DNA from: JAPKYZ01 sp033763835
GTDB lineage: Bacteria; Acidobacteriota; Terriglobia; Bryobacterales; Bryobacteraceae
Length of the DNA: 64,000 bases
Assembly: GCA_033763835.1 (NCBI GenBank)
Contig: JANRJS010000018.1
Location: forward strand, 62,001 to 126,000
Reading direction: 5' to 3'
Each line of letters starts with the position of its first letter. Within the stretch, counting starts at the first letter, position 1. Shown here one piece after another: positions 42,700 to 51,216 of the stretch. A program made the position numbers and the translations under genes. A model generated the notes under the pieces. That model saw nothing but the letters and a program-made list of their open reading frames with translations, was not told the DNA's origin and ran no database searches.

Positions 42700-42705
42700 T
42701 ACTCT
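42700..42705 (+). promoter_or_regulatory. -10 hexamer TACTCT of rnpB
   Basis: TACTCT ends 6 bases before the structural 5' end of RNase P RNA (42712), the expected distance from a -10 box to a transcription start. It serves as an internal calibration for the other hexamers in this window. No clear -35 is seen. Confidence 0.55.
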
Positions 42706-42711
42706 GAAAGC

Positions 42712-43099
42712 GGAGTCCGCCGGACAGGTGGCCGCCGGTTCTCGCAAGAGGACGGGAGGAAAGTCCGGTCTCCATTGGGCGGCGTGCCGGCTAACGGCCG
42801 GGGGGGCGTTCTCAAAGGACGCTTTACGGATCAGTGCCACAGAAAATGTACCGCCCCGGTAAACGATCGCCGGGGTAAGGGTGAAAAGGTGCGGTAAGAG
42901 CGCACCGCGGCGGCGGTAACGCCGGCCGGCAGGGAAAACCCCACGCGGAGCAAGACCAAATAGGGGAGGATGCGGCGGCCCGTCGCGCTACCACTCCCGG
43001 GTAGGTCGCTTGAGCTTCGCAGTAATGCGAAGCCTAGACGAATGGCCACCGCCGCGAGCGATCGCGGAACGGAAACCGGCTTATCGTCCGGCGGACTCC
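42712..43099 (+). ncRNA. rnpB: RNase P RNA, bacterial class A
   Basis: This is the catalytic RNA of RNase P, about 388 bases. The first 14 bases (GGAGTCCGCCGGAC) pair perfectly with the last 14 (GTCCGGCGGACTCC) as helix P1. The universally conserved core GAGGAAAGTCCGG follows, then ACAGAAA, GGTAAGGGTGAAA, the AGGGAAAACCCCACGCGGAGCAAGACCAAATAGG region and the 3' CGGCTTATCGTCCGG. The spacing between these blocks is normal for type A. Frames open on the opposite strand here are not genes. The 450-base interval without protein genes (42666-43115) is explained by this RNA. Confidence 0.96.
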
Positions 43100-43103
43100 A
43101 GAC

Positions 43104-43109
43104 TAGGAT
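43104..43109 (+). promoter_or_regulatory. -10-like hexamer TAGGAT upstream of second Uma2 gene
   Basis: TAGGAT lies 5 bases after the rnpB 3' end and ends 6 bases before the ATG at 43116. Confidence 0.28.
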
Positions 43110-43115
43110 GGGACT

Positions 43116-43715
43116 ATGGCCACCGCGCTGAATCCGCTTTGGGACGACCGCATTACGCACGTTCTCCCATCGCCACCCCTCACCGACGCGGAGTTCGAAG
43201 CGCTGCTCGAAAGGTACGATCCTCTGCATGTCGAATACGACGCCGACGAAGGCGAGGTGATTCTCATTCGGGGAACGGATATTTACATTGGCGAGTCGAA
43301 TGGCGACATCATTACCGATCTTGCCATTTGGGCACGAAAAGACGGGCGCGGTGTAGTCACCGACTCCAGCACGTCGTTCACCCTCCCTAACGGCTCCCGC
43401 CGCGAACCCGATGCCGCCTGGACGGACCGCCGCCGAATTCCGTCGCGGAAACAGACCCGCCGCCCCGTGCTCGCGCCCGATTTCGTGATCGAACTTCGCT
43501 CCGAATCGAACCGTCCCTCGCTGCTACGCCGCAAGATGCAGGACTACGTGAACAACGGCGTAAAGCTAGCTTGGCTCATCGATCCGTTTGAGAATCGAGT
43601 GACCGTCTACCGGCCGGGCCGCGAGCCGGAGGTGCTCGATAAGCCCGCCAGCGTTGCGGGCGAAGGTCCGGTGGAAGGATTCGTCCTCGATCTGACGCGG
43701 ATTTGGGAATCCTAG
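43116..43715 (+). CDS. Uma2 family (DUF820) PD-(D/E)XK-fold protein
   Basis: This is a 199-residue Uma2 protein. The family pattern is readable: RREPDAAWTDRRR (Asp), the strand PDFVIELRSESNR (Glu), KMQDYVNNGVKLAWLIDPFENRVTVYRPG and a C-terminal GFVLDLTRIW. The usual Lys of ExK is replaced (ELRSES), which would weaken a nuclease site. It is longer at the N-terminus than the Uma2 protein at 7536 and differs clearly in sequence, so they are not recent duplicates. It sits between rnpB and the convergent acyltransferase gene, overlapping the latter by 4 bases. Confidence 0.87.
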   Translation: MATALNPLWDDRITHVLPSPPLTDAEFEALLERYDPLHVEYDADEGEVILIRGTDIYIGESNGDIITDLAIWARKDGRGVVTDSSTSFTLPNGSRREPDAAWTDRRRIPSRKQTRRPVLAPDFVIELRSESNRPSLLRRKMQDYVNNGVKLAWLIDPFENRVTVYRPGREPEVLDKPASVAGEGPVEGFVLDLTRIWES

Positions 43716-44410
43716 CCGCCGATCGCCGCGATCCGCGACATCGTTAACCGTGCCGCATCCGGCGCAGAGGCTAACTCGGAAGCCGGTATCGCTTCGCCGA
43801 ATTCGACGACCAGCCGATCCGTCTCCAAGATGCGTACGGGAACGACAGGCCGCGCGAGCTTCACGAGCAATCTCTCTACCCCGGGTAGCGGATCGGTTAG
43901 CGTACCCGCCTCGCCCGCCACGCCTTCCGGAAAAATGCCGATGGGACGCGACAGCGTAGGAGCCGCTTTCAATAATCGGCGAATCGAAGTCGCGGTGAAC
44001 GCCGGGTTGGTCTTGACGAACGACACCGGAAAGCAATGCAAAGCGTAAGCGACTTTCGGCAAGAGAATATCGCCCGGCGATGGCACGGTCCAAGGACCGA
44101 TCTTCCATGGCGGCCAGTTGGCGGTGACGATCCAGTGCACCGGCGGATTGCCGGGCCCGATCGCGCGGCGCACCGCCTGAGTGACAGCGCTCGCCGAATG
44201 CAGAATCCAAAGGCCCTCGCGTTGGTAATGATTCGGCGCGACGATAAAACGTCCGTCGCGTGGAATGTTCTGGAGACCTCGATACTCGGGCGCGGGGAGC
44301 ATCCTCGCGACAACGTTCGCCGAGAAGTCGTCCACATCGCGGCGGGTCTTGTTCGCGATGTAAGGCGTTAAGCCGAAGACCAGGTCCCACGGCACCGGAT
44401 AGCGAATCAC
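43712..44410 (-). CDS. 1-acyl-glycerol-3-phosphate acyltransferase (PlsC)-like, carotenoid operon
   Basis: This is a 232-residue PlsC-type acyltransferase. The catalytic motif is altered: VAPNHYQREG replaces the usual NHxxxxD (His retained, Asp shifted or lost). Block III FPEGVAGEAG is present. It is the last gene of the carotenoid operon, directly after a GT2 glycosyltransferase. That order parallels CrtQ-CrtO, which glycosylate and then acylate carotenoid acids in staphyloxanthin-type pathways. Acylation of a glycosyl carotenoid is therefore a reasonable inference. The GTG start at 44410 lies 5 bases after the previous stop; the open frame upstream is a shadow of the glycosyltransferase. 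Confidence 0.78.
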   Translation of the reverse strand: MIRYPVPWDLVFGLTPYIANKTRRDVDDFSANVVARMLPAPEYRGLQNIPRDGRFIVAPNHYQREGLWILHSASAVTQAVRRAIGPGNPPVHWIVTANWPPWKIGPWTVPSPGDILLPKVAYALHCFPVSFVKTNPAFTATSIRRLLKAAPTLSRPIGIFPEGVAGEAGTLTDPLPGVERLLVKLARPVVPVRILETDRLVVEFGEAIPASELASAPDAARLTMSRIAAIGG

Positions 44411-44415
44411 AGGTA

Positions 44416-45483
44416 CTAAACCGGGCGGCCCTTCCAAGTGGTCTTGCGCTTGGTGAGCCCTAGAATCAGGCCATTGAGCGCGATTAATTGGAAGCCGTAG
44501 ATTCCCAAGGGCGCGAGAACCGCCGTGACGCCGCCATACCAGGGAGCCAGCAACCAAACGGGCAGCGTCAGAAAAGCGGCGAGCGCGATCCACTGTTCCG
44601 CCGACGCAAGCATGATCGAGGCGGGCAGCCAGTTCAGCACGAAGAAGGACGCGAGGAACACCTGCGCGCCCATCTTGCGGTCCGCGTCGAGAAACCGGAA
44701 CGAGTTCTTCGAGAAGCCGCGCCAGATTTCGCCGAACCCGGAGTACATCCGGCAGAAGGCGAGTTTCTCGGCGCGCAACATCTGGACGGCCCCACGATGC
44801 TGCTTCGCCCGGCGCGCCAGATCGGCGTCCTCGATCACGCTCTCGCTCACCGAGGTGTGACCGCCGATAAACTCGTAGAACTTGCGACGGAAGAGAATGC
44901 ACTGGCCGTTCGCCATCGCGTCCTTCGCCAAAGGATCGTTGACGGCGCGTCCATCTACGCCCGTGAACAAGAGCGCGAATGCATAAGGGAGCAGCGCCGC
45001 CTCCCAGAACGACTTCGTGATCTGGCGCGGAAACACGCTGACCATGTCCAGCTTTTCCGATTCGGCGTAATCCATGAGCGACGGCAGAAACTCGGGCGCG
45101 TACCAAGTGTCGGCATCGACGAACAGAATCCAATCGCTCGCCGTCGCGCGCGCGCCCGCCGCGCACGCGTTCGGCTTTCCCATCTGCCCGGCGGCGAGTT
45201 GCGGCGCGTAGATTACTTCCGCCGTGTTCTGTTTCGCCACCATCGCCGTGCCGTCGGTGGAGTGATCGTCCACCACTAACACCCAGCCTTGCGGAAAGCT
45301 CGACACGACTCTCGCGATGTTCGCCTCTTCATTCCGCGCGGGAACGACGACGATTACGTCTTGCGGAGGTTCCCGAAAATCGGCGGCTGGCAGTTCGGGA
45401 AGCGCGAGATAGTTGCGGCGCGATTTGACGAAGAAGAAGATCATGCCGAGCGCGACGGCGCCCGCGATCGTCAGTTCCGTCAT
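44416..45483 (-). CDS. Glycosyltransferase family 2, CrtQ-like
   Basis: This is a 355-residue membrane-associated glycosyltransferase. An N-terminal transmembrane helix (LTIAGAVALGMIFFFV) precedes the GT-A domain: VVVPARNEEANI, LVVDDHSTDGT, FVDADTWY (DxD) and later ESVIEDADLARR (catalytic ED) with the RGFSKN segment (QxxRW position). Two or three helices close the C-terminus (VFLASFFVLNWLPASIMLA and the region after). It resembles the CrtQ/HpnB-like group acting on lipid acceptors. Position in the carotenoid operon suggests glycosylation of a carotenoid. The ATG overlaps the stop of the molybdopterin gene. Confidence 0.85.
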   Translation of the reverse strand: MTELTIAGAVALGMIFFFVKSRRNYLALPELPAADFREPPQDVIVVVPARNEEANIARVVSSFPQGWVLVVDDHSTDGTAMVAKQNTAEVIYAPQLAAGQMGKPNACAAGARATASDWILFVDADTWYAPEFLPSLMDYAESEKLDMVSVFPRQITKSFWEAALLPYAFALLFTGVDGRAVNDPLAKDAMANGQCILFRRKFYEFIGGHTSVSESVIEDADLARRAKQHRGAVQMLRAEKLAFCRMYSGFGEIWRGFSKNSFRFLDADRKMGAQVFLASFFVLNWLPASIMLASAEQWIALAAFLTLPVWLLAPWYGGVTAVLAPLGIYGFQLIALNGLILGLTKRKTTWKGRPV

Positions 45484-46757
45484 GATGGAATTCTCTTCAA
45501 CGTCGGGCCCGCCATGCCGTCGGGGAATAAAGGACGTTCCACCGCCGACTGCCACGCGCCCGTTCCGTCCTGCGCGCGAGCTTCTACGAACTCGGCGCTG
45601 CGTTGGGGATCGATCTCCGCGCGCCACCGCGTCAAGCAGTACGGCGAGAGTGGTGTTTCCAGGGCCGCCTCCGCCCACGGAGCGCCCGCGCCGGCGCGAA
45701 CCTCGACGCGCCGAATTCCGCGAACCCCCGCGAACGCCACACCTCCTACCGTCAACCGCGATCCCTCGCGACGGATGCGATCGACGAACGAGCAAGTGTG
45801 GATTACCGGCTGCTTGGTGTAACCGAGTTTCGGCCAGGTTCCGATGTAGGGCTCGCTCGCCAGGGAGATCTCGCCGATCCACTTCACGTTCTTGAAGCCG
45901 TAGTAGCGGGGCACCAGCAATCGCACCGGATATCCGTGATTGCGATTCAGCGTTCGCCCGTTCATCCCCACGGCGAGCATCGGCTCGGTGGAGTATGCGT
46001 AGTCGAGCGTGAACGAATCGCCATGGCCGTCGACGCCAATCACCGCGACTTCGCGCGCTTGCCCAGCTTCGCCGCGCGGCGGCAGGAAATCGGAAAGCGC
46101 CACGCCCGCCCACTCCGCCGTACCCATCAGATCGCTCTTGAGAGTATTCGAAATGCATCGTAACGTCTGCCAGCGCCGCGTTAGGCCAGCGTCGAGCAAT
46201 TCGCGGTACGTCACCTCGCGCCACGTGCGGCCGTCGCGGGCGATCTTCAAACGCCAGCGATCGGGATCGAGCGCCGGATCGACCGTGTTCTTCGACATCA
46301 CGTAGAACGTTCCCACGGGTGTGACCGGCTTGCGGACCAAACCCGGTGCGAACGAATCGGGAGGCGGCGTGTGCGGGAAAAGATCGACCGGCGCAGTGGC
46401 CGTTGCGGCGAGACGCCGGTCGCGCCAAAAGCTTTCGACGGCGACCGCCGCTGTCCCTCCGAGCATCGCGGTCTGGGTCAAGAATTGCCGACGGGTGGGG
46501 GCAAACGCTGGAACTCGAAGCGCCTGCAATAGCGCCCAGCACGCCACGCCTAAGATTGCGAGTCCTCCGGTGGCCGCGAATGGTTTGGCCCACGCGCCGA
46601 AAGTTTCGAGGATCCACACCGAGGCGGTGTTTGGCGTGCGCGCCATGATCCACTCGGCGATGCGGTCCGTTAGGATCGGCCAGCCCAGCGCATAGTGACC
46701 CGCCGCGTTCAGCGCGACAAGGGCCAGAGAAACCAGAGATGCTTCGCGGATTTTCAC
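45480..46757 (-). CDS. Membrane-anchored sulfite-oxidase-fold molybdopterin oxidoreductase in carotenoid operon
   Basis: This is a 425-residue protein. Two transmembrane helices (SLVSLALVALNAAGHYALG and FAATGGLAILGVACWALLQA) come first. An internal Tat-like motif and third hydrophobic stretch follow (TRRQFLTQTAMLGGTAAVAV). Then comes a sulfite-oxidase-type domain with the molybdenum-ligand Cys in LRCISN and NHGYPVRLLVPRYYGFKNVKWI, and finally a dimerisation-like Ig domain. The GTG start at 46757 overlaps the stop of the synthase gene. It sits between the phytoene/squalene-type synthase and glycosyltransferase genes, so a role in carotenoid oxidation is possible but unproven; an independent redox role is equally open. 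Confidence 0.85.
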   Translation of the reverse strand: MKIREASLVSLALVALNAAGHYALGWPILTDRIAEWIMARTPNTASVWILETFGAWAKPFAATGGLAILGVACWALLQALRVPAFAPTRRQFLTQTAMLGGTAAVAVESFWRDRRLAATATAPVDLFPHTPPPDSFAPGLVRKPVTPVGTFYVMSKNTVDPALDPDRWRLKIARDGRTWREVTYRELLDAGLTRRWQTLRCISNTLKSDLMGTAEWAGVALSDFLPPRGEAGQAREVAVIGVDGHGDSFTLDYAYSTEPMLAVGMNGRTLNRNHGYPVRLLVPRYYGFKNVKWIGEISLASEPYIGTWPKLGYTKQPVIHTCSFVDRIRREGSRLTVGGVAFAGVRGIRRVEVRAGAGAPWAEAALETPLSPYCLTRWRAEIDPQRSAEFVEARAQDGTGAWQSAVERPLFPDGMAGPTLKRIPS

Positions 46758-47641
46758 GATCGCCAAAATGCGTAACGGCCGGCGAGAGCGCCCGCCATGA
46801 GCCGGTATTTACGGCTCGCGGGCACCACCGCCCGCTTCGAAAACACATCGTACCGGTTGCGGGCGATCTCGCCGAGGATCCCCCGGTATACGTCGGAAGC
46901 CAACCGCACGGAGAAAGCGCCGCGCGGATGAAGCATGGCGATTCCCGGCTCGGCGGCGGCGTAAAACGATCGCGCGCGGTTCATCTGGTACTCGATCAGG
47001 CGGACAAACGCATCGTCCACCGCCAAAGCACGCAACTTCGTTTCGGTGTAACCGAACTCCGCCATTTCCTCTTGCGGCAGATAGATCCGCTCCATGCCCA
47101 AATCTTCGCCGACGTCGCGAAGAATGTTGGTGAGTTGCATGGCGATCCCCAACTCAACGGCGTGCCGGAGCCCGGATTCCTCGAGCGACGGATCGCGGAA
47201 CCCAATCACTTTCGACATCATGAGTCCCACGGTGGAAGCGACGCGATAACAAAAAACGCGCAGTTCGTCGAACGTTTTGTAGCGGACGCGCTCCAAGTCC
47301 ATGCGGCAACCGGCGATCAGTTCCAGCGGGTACTCGGCGGGAATCGAATGCCGCCGCACCGCATCGAAAAACGCCTTTAGGATCGGCGATTCCGGCGCTA
47401 TCCCGCGATAGCCTTCGTAAACCGCGCTTTCCCATTCGCCGAGCTTGCCGCGAGCCTCGCGAGGACATTCGGCTTCGTCGACGATATCGTCCGTTGTGCG
47501 ACAAAACCAGTACACGGCGTGCGCGGACCGTGCCAGATCGGGCGGGAAGAACCGGGTGCAAAAATAGAAACTCTTCGAACCGGCGGCGGTGGCGGCGGCG
47601 GCTTCCCGGTAGAGATCGCTCAGATCGGAAGACGTTCGCAT
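46754..47641 (-). CDS. Phytoene/squalene synthase family protein (CrtB/CrtM-like)
   Basis: This is a 295-residue head-to-head prenyl synthase joining two prenyl diphosphates. The first Asp-rich motif is TTDDIVDE (Asp51, Asp52, Asp55) and the second is LTNILRDVGEDLGMERIYLP. RARSFYAAAEPGI and the late region are typical of CrtB. Whether it makes C40 phytoene or C30 diapophytoene cannot be read from sequence alone; the CrtQ/acyltransferase neighbours hint at C30. It overlaps the desaturase by 22 bases and the downstream gene by 4. Confidence 0.9.
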   Translation of the reverse strand: MRTSSDLSDLYREAAAATAAGSKSFYFCTRFFPPDLARSAHAVYWFCRTTDDIVDEAECPREARGKLGEWESAVYEGYRGIAPESPILKAFFDAVRRHSIPAEYPLELIAGCRMDLERVRYKTFDELRVFCYRVASTVGLMMSKVIGFRDPSLEESGLRHAVELGIAMQLTNILRDVGEDLGMERIYLPQEEMAEFGYTETKLRALAVDDAFVRLIEYQMNRARSFYAAAEPGIAMLHPRGAFSVRLASDVYRGILGEIARNRYDVFSKRAVVPASRKYRLMAGALAGRYAFWRS

Positions 47642-49104
47642 ACGAGATTCGCGGCAATCTTGGCCGAAGAGAGAACGCCCGGTACGCCCGCGCCGGGATG
47701 CGTACCCGCTCCGGCGAAAAACAGATGCCGCACGTCCTCGCTCTCATTATGAGGCCGGAACCAGGCGGATTGGCGGAAGATCGGTTCGAAGGAAAACGCC
47801 GCTCCCGCGTAACTGCGTAAGGTCGTCTCGAAATCGAGCGGCGTGAAGTATCGCTCCGTCGCTAAGTTGTCGAGCAGCCCTGGGAGATACCGTTCGTCGA
47901 GGAACTGCATCACCCGGTCGCGAAATGGTCGCGCAGCGGTATTCCAATCGATACCCGATTGTTGGTTCGGAACCGGAATGAGAACGTACCAACAATCGCA
48001 ACCGTCGGGAGCCATGGATGCGTCCGTGGCTGTGGGCCGGTGGAGGTAGAGCGAAAAATCGGGAGAGAGAATCTTGCGGTTAAAAATCTCGTCGAGTAGT
48101 TCGCGATACCGCTCGCCCAAAATGATGGTGTGGTGCCGGATATCCGGATACCTTTTGCGGGTGCCGAAGTAAATCACGAACAACGACATCGAATAGCGCA
48201 TGCGGGCAAATCGCCCGTCGGTGTTTTTCGGCCGGGCGGCTGGGTCGATCATTGTCCGGTACGTGTTGGCGATATCGGCGTTCGACACGACGCCGTCGGC
48301 GCGAATCGTCTCGCCCGATTCGGTAACGACGCCCTTCGCTGTCCCGTTCTCGACGACGATTCGCTTTACGGGAGTGGACAGCCGGACTACGCCGCCGAGT
48401 TCGGCGAACAGGCGGCCCATCGCATCGATCACCGCACCGGTGCCGCCCATCGCGTAGTGAACTCCCCATTGCCGTTCGAGGTGATGGATTAGCGCGTAAA
48501 TCGACGTGGTCTGAAACGGATTGCCGCCGACCAGCAGCGGGTGAAAACTGAACACACGGCGCAACAGGTCGTCCTTGACGTACCTCGAGACGAAGCCGTA
48601 AACCGTACGATAACTCTGCAGCCGGATCAGGTCCGGCGCGATCGAGATCATATCGCCGAACTTCAGGAAGGGCTTGTCCGAAAGCTCGGTGAACCCTTTC
48701 TGGAAGATATCCTTTGCGGCACGGATCATCGCCTTGTAGCCCTCGACGTCGCCCGGCGAAAATGCGGCGATCTTCCGCACTGTCGCCTCTTCGTCGGCGT
48801 TGTACTCGAAGTGCCGCCCGTCGTGAAACTCGATCCGGTAGAAAGGATCGACGGGCACGATTTTCACGTAGTCCTCGCGGCGGCGGCCGGCTTCGGAGAA
48901 CAATTCGTCGATCAGAAACGGCGCAGTGATCACGGTGGGTCCGGCGTCGAAGGTGTAACCGTCCTGGCGGTACACGTAGGCGCGGCCGCCCAACCGGTCG
49001 CGCGCCTCGAGGAGCGTAACGCGGTACCCGCGAGTCTGGAGGCGGAGGGCGGTGGCGAGTCCGCCGAAACCGCTACCGGCGACTACAATCGAGCGCTCTG
49101 GCAT
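47620..49104 (-). CDS. Phytoene desaturase family carotenoid desaturase (CrtI/CrtN-like)
   Basis: This is a 494-residue FAD-dependent desaturase introducing double bases into the carotenoid backbone. The FAD loop SIVVAGSGFGGLATALRL with DRLGGRAYVYRQDGYTFDAG and the C-terminal FAGAGTHPGAGVPGVLSSAKIAANLV are classic CrtI/CrtN features. HHLERQWGVHYAMGGTGAVIDAM is also family-typical. The substrate (phytoene or diapophytoene) is undetermined. It overlaps the prenyl synthase gene by 32 bases on the 5' side and the synthase gene by 22 on the 3' side, indicating tight operon packing. Confidence 0.93.
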   Translation of the reverse strand: MPERSIVVAGSGFGGLATALRLQTRGYRVTLLEARDRLGGRAYVYRQDGYTFDAGPTVITAPFLIDELFSEAGRRREDYVKIVPVDPFYRIEFHDGRHFEYNADEEATVRKIAAFSPGDVEGYKAMIRAAKDIFQKGFTELSDKPFLKFGDMISIAPDLIRLQSYRTVYGFVSRYVKDDLLRRVFSFHPLLVGGNPFQTTSIYALIHHLERQWGVHYAMGGTGAVIDAMGRLFAELGGVVRLSTPVKRIVVENGTAKGVVTESGETIRADGVVSNADIANTYRTMIDPAARPKNTDGRFARMRYSMSLFVIYFGTRKRYPDIRHHTIILGERYRELLDEIFNRKILSPDFSLYLHRPTATDASMAPDGCDCWYVLIPVPNQQSGIDWNTAARPFRDRVMQFLDERYLPGLLDNLATERYFTPLDFETTLRSYAGAAFSFEPIFRQSAWFRPHNESEDVRHLFFAGAGTHPGAGVPGVLSSAKIAANLVCERLPI

Positions 49105-49825
49105 TGAGTACGTGAATCAATTCAAGGAAGGGTTCGGCATCGCCGCCCAAAGGACTGAGCGTAGCGCGAGCGGCGTCGAGATGCTCTTCCACGTCGCCGG
49201 AGCAGGCGATTTCGCCGTCGAGAAAATCGTCGACAATCTGAAACGCCAACCCAAAGCGCCGCCCAAACGAACGCAGCGGCGGACCGCCGGGCAACGCCGC
49301 GAGTTCGAACAGCGGCACTGTTTTGAGTTCGTCCAAGCGCAAGCGCTGCGAATTCCGAAGGTCGCCCGACAATTCCAAATCCATGGCCTGCCCCGCGATC
49401 AAAGCTCCGCAGTCGAGCGTCTTTAGCAGGGCGAGCTGAAACTCCGGCTGCCCGATCACCAGACGCGCGGCCAGGGCAACCATGGCAAACCCGGCAAGAA
49501 TCGCCGTCGATTCGCCAAACTCGATATGCGCCGCCGCGCGCCCGCGCCGCTGGCGCTCGTCGTCCATCGACGGAAGATCGTCGATCACCAAGGACGCGCA
49601 GTGCAACAGTTCCACCGCGCAAGCCGCGTCGAGAGCCGGGCGTAAAGGCACACCCGCAAATCTTGCCGCGCGCATCGCGAGGATGGGGCGAATGCGTTGG
49701 CCTTCGCCAAGGACCGCATAAGAGATGGCCTGCGGCACCGGCCCCGCCGCGGGGCAAGCGAGTGTCGCGACAATACGCTCCAGTTCGCGTTCGACGGCGG
49801 CGCGGTCGTGGCGGAGACTCTCCAT
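49073..49825 (-). CDS. Polyprenyl diphosphate synthase (GGPP/FPP type)
   Basis: This is a 250-residue trans-isoprenyl diphosphate synthase that would supply FPP or GGPP to the carotenoid operon. The first Asp-rich motif DDLPSMDD is at residues 82-89 and the second, DDFLD, at 199-203; GQRIRPIL is the IPP-contact region. It is 40-50 residues shorter than most family members, the C-terminal helices after the second motif being reduced. It is the first gene of the operon, 62 bases after the ankyrin gene's end, and overlaps the desaturase by 32 bases. Confidence 0.88.
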   Translation of the reverse strand: MESLRHDRAAVERELERIVATLACPAAGPVPQAISYAVLGEGQRIRPILAMRAARFAGVPLRPALDAACAVELLHCASLVIDDLPSMDDERQRRGRAAAHIEFGESTAILAGFAMVALAARLVIGQPEFQLALLKTLDCGALIAGQAMDLELSGDLRNSQRLRLDELKTVPLFELAALPGGPPLRSFGRRFGLAFQIVDDFLDGEIACSGDVEEHLDAARATLSPLGGDAEPFLELIHVLNARALDCSRR

Positions 49826-49887
49826 CGCTAAATAACCGGATGCGGTCTTCCCGCCGAGCGGGGTAATTTAATTGACGCGAAACATCG

Positions 49888-51207
49888 TCAGCGCGACGCA
49901 GCGAGCGCTTTCTCGATCGCGGCCACGGTGGGCGGCGAGGGTTTGAAATTGCCGAAGCGAGTGCCTTGCGCGATAGTCAGCGGAGTCCATCCTTGTTTGT
50001 TGGGTTTGTTCCAGACCGCCGGATTCGCGCCGCGCGACACGAGAAACTCGACGGCCATCGGCGAGTTCTTGTATGCGGCCCCATGCATCGCCGTCTCGCC
50101 GTTGTTATTCACCGCATCGATATCGTTACCTAATTCGAGAGCGACCGTAAGGGCCTCGACGACCTCCGGTTCCGTCCCCGCGTCCTCGCCCGGCGATCGA
50201 GTGCCCAATCCGGCGGCGGCCATCAGCGGAGTCGCATTATCCACATTGCCGAGTCTAGGATCCGCGCCGAGCTTCGCCAGTAAACGCATGAGCGGGGCGT
50301 CGGCGGTCTTCGCGGCGAGGAAGAATGGGGTCGCGCCAAGGGTATTGAGACCGGTCATGCCGAACTTCACGCCCCGCGTCATGCGGGCGTTGACGTCCGC
50401 GCCCTTGGCTACCAAGCGCTCCGCCATCTCCAGGCTAGTCATTCGTCCCGACCCATTGGGAGGCGGATTGTTGTCGCCGACGCCCGGCTTGCGAACGTCG
50501 GAAATCGCGTGCAATGCGGTGTAGCCGCAACGGGCGGCGTTGGGATCCGCGCCACGGTCGAGCAGGAAGGACGCGAGATCGAAATGCGCATTGGTCACCG
50601 CCAGGATCAATGCGCTTATGCCCGCGCGCGGAACCCCCACCGGCTTACGGACGGCGTTGGGGGCGGGTTCGACGGTCTCGTTGACATCGACACCCGCGTC
50701 GAGCAGCGCCCGGGCCGCCGCGATCCTTCCCTCGCGAACGGCAAACAGAAACGGCGTAAATCCGGAGTCGAGCCGGGCCCGGAAGTCCGCTCCCGCGCGA
50801 ATTAACTCGACAATCGTATCCGCGTGACCCTCGGCGGCGGCCCAATGGATAGCGGTCTGGCCGAAACGAGGTTCCTTTACGCCGACCTCCGCGCCAGCCG
50901 CGATCAGGGCCTTCACGGCGGCAACCCGGCCCGTGCGAGATGCGGTCATCAGCGGAGTTTCTCCGCCCGGCAAAGCGAAGTTTGGGTCGGCGCCGTGCTT
51001 CAACAGCAACTCGATCATCTCCGCGCTACCGTTCGTCGCCGCTAGAGATAGGGGCGTTACCCCGTAGCGATTAACCGCTTTTGCGTCCGCGCCTTCCGAG
51101 AGCAACCGGCGCGCGGCGGCGGAATCGTCGGCTTGCGCGGCGCGATGCAAGGGCGTCGTGCCGTCCGGCGATACGGCCAGCCACGCGACTACTATTAAGG
51201 CGTTCAC
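49888..51207 (-). CDS. Ankyrin repeat protein, exported
   Basis: This is a 439-residue protein made almost wholly of ankyrin repeats (about ten units of the GxTPLHxAAxxG type, e.g. DGTTPLHRAAQADDSAA, GVTPLSLAATNGSAEM, GETPLMTASRTGRVAA, GQTAIHWAAAEGHADT, and a final GWTPLTIAQGTRFG). The N-terminus MNALIVVAWLAVSPDG may be a short signal peptide. It is the third gene of an operon with DUF1592 and DUF1552 proteins, starting 9 bases after the DUF1552 stop. It probably mediates protein contacts with those exported partners. Confidence 0.92.
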   Translation of the reverse strand: MNALIVVAWLAVSPDGTTPLHRAAQADDSAAARRLLSEGADAKAVNRYGVTPLSLAATNGSAEMIELLLKHGADPNFALPGGETPLMTASRTGRVAAVKALIAAGAEVGVKEPRFGQTAIHWAAAEGHADTIVELIRAGADFRARLDSGFTPFLFAVREGRIAAARALLDAGVDVNETVEPAPNAVRKPVGVPRAGISALILAVTNAHFDLASFLLDRGADPNAARCGYTALHAISDVRKPGVGDNNPPPNGSGRMTSLEMAERLVAKGADVNARMTRGVKFGMTGLNTLGATPFFLAAKTADAPLMRLLAKLGADPRLGNVDNATPLMAAAGLGTRSPGEDAGTEPEVVEALTVALELGNDIDAVNNNGETAMHGAAYKNSPMAVEFLVSRGANPAVWNKPNKQGWTPLTIAQGTRFGNFKPSPPTVAAIEKALAASR

Positions 51208-51216
51208 GGCGGCCCG

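Noticed and set aside
42831..43229. A 132-codon open frame on the minus strand
   Set aside because: It lies across the RNase P RNA gene, whose structure explains the conserved sequence.
7536..43715. The two Uma2 genes as a repeat or transposed duplicate
   Set aside because: They differ in length and in most residues, including the ExK position, so they are distant paralogues, not a recent duplication.
44416..46848. An 810-codon open frame including the glycosyltransferase
   Set aside because: Only the last 355 codons encode the GT2 protein. The upstream part is a shadow of the molybdopterin gene; the ATG at 45483 overlaps that gene's stop.
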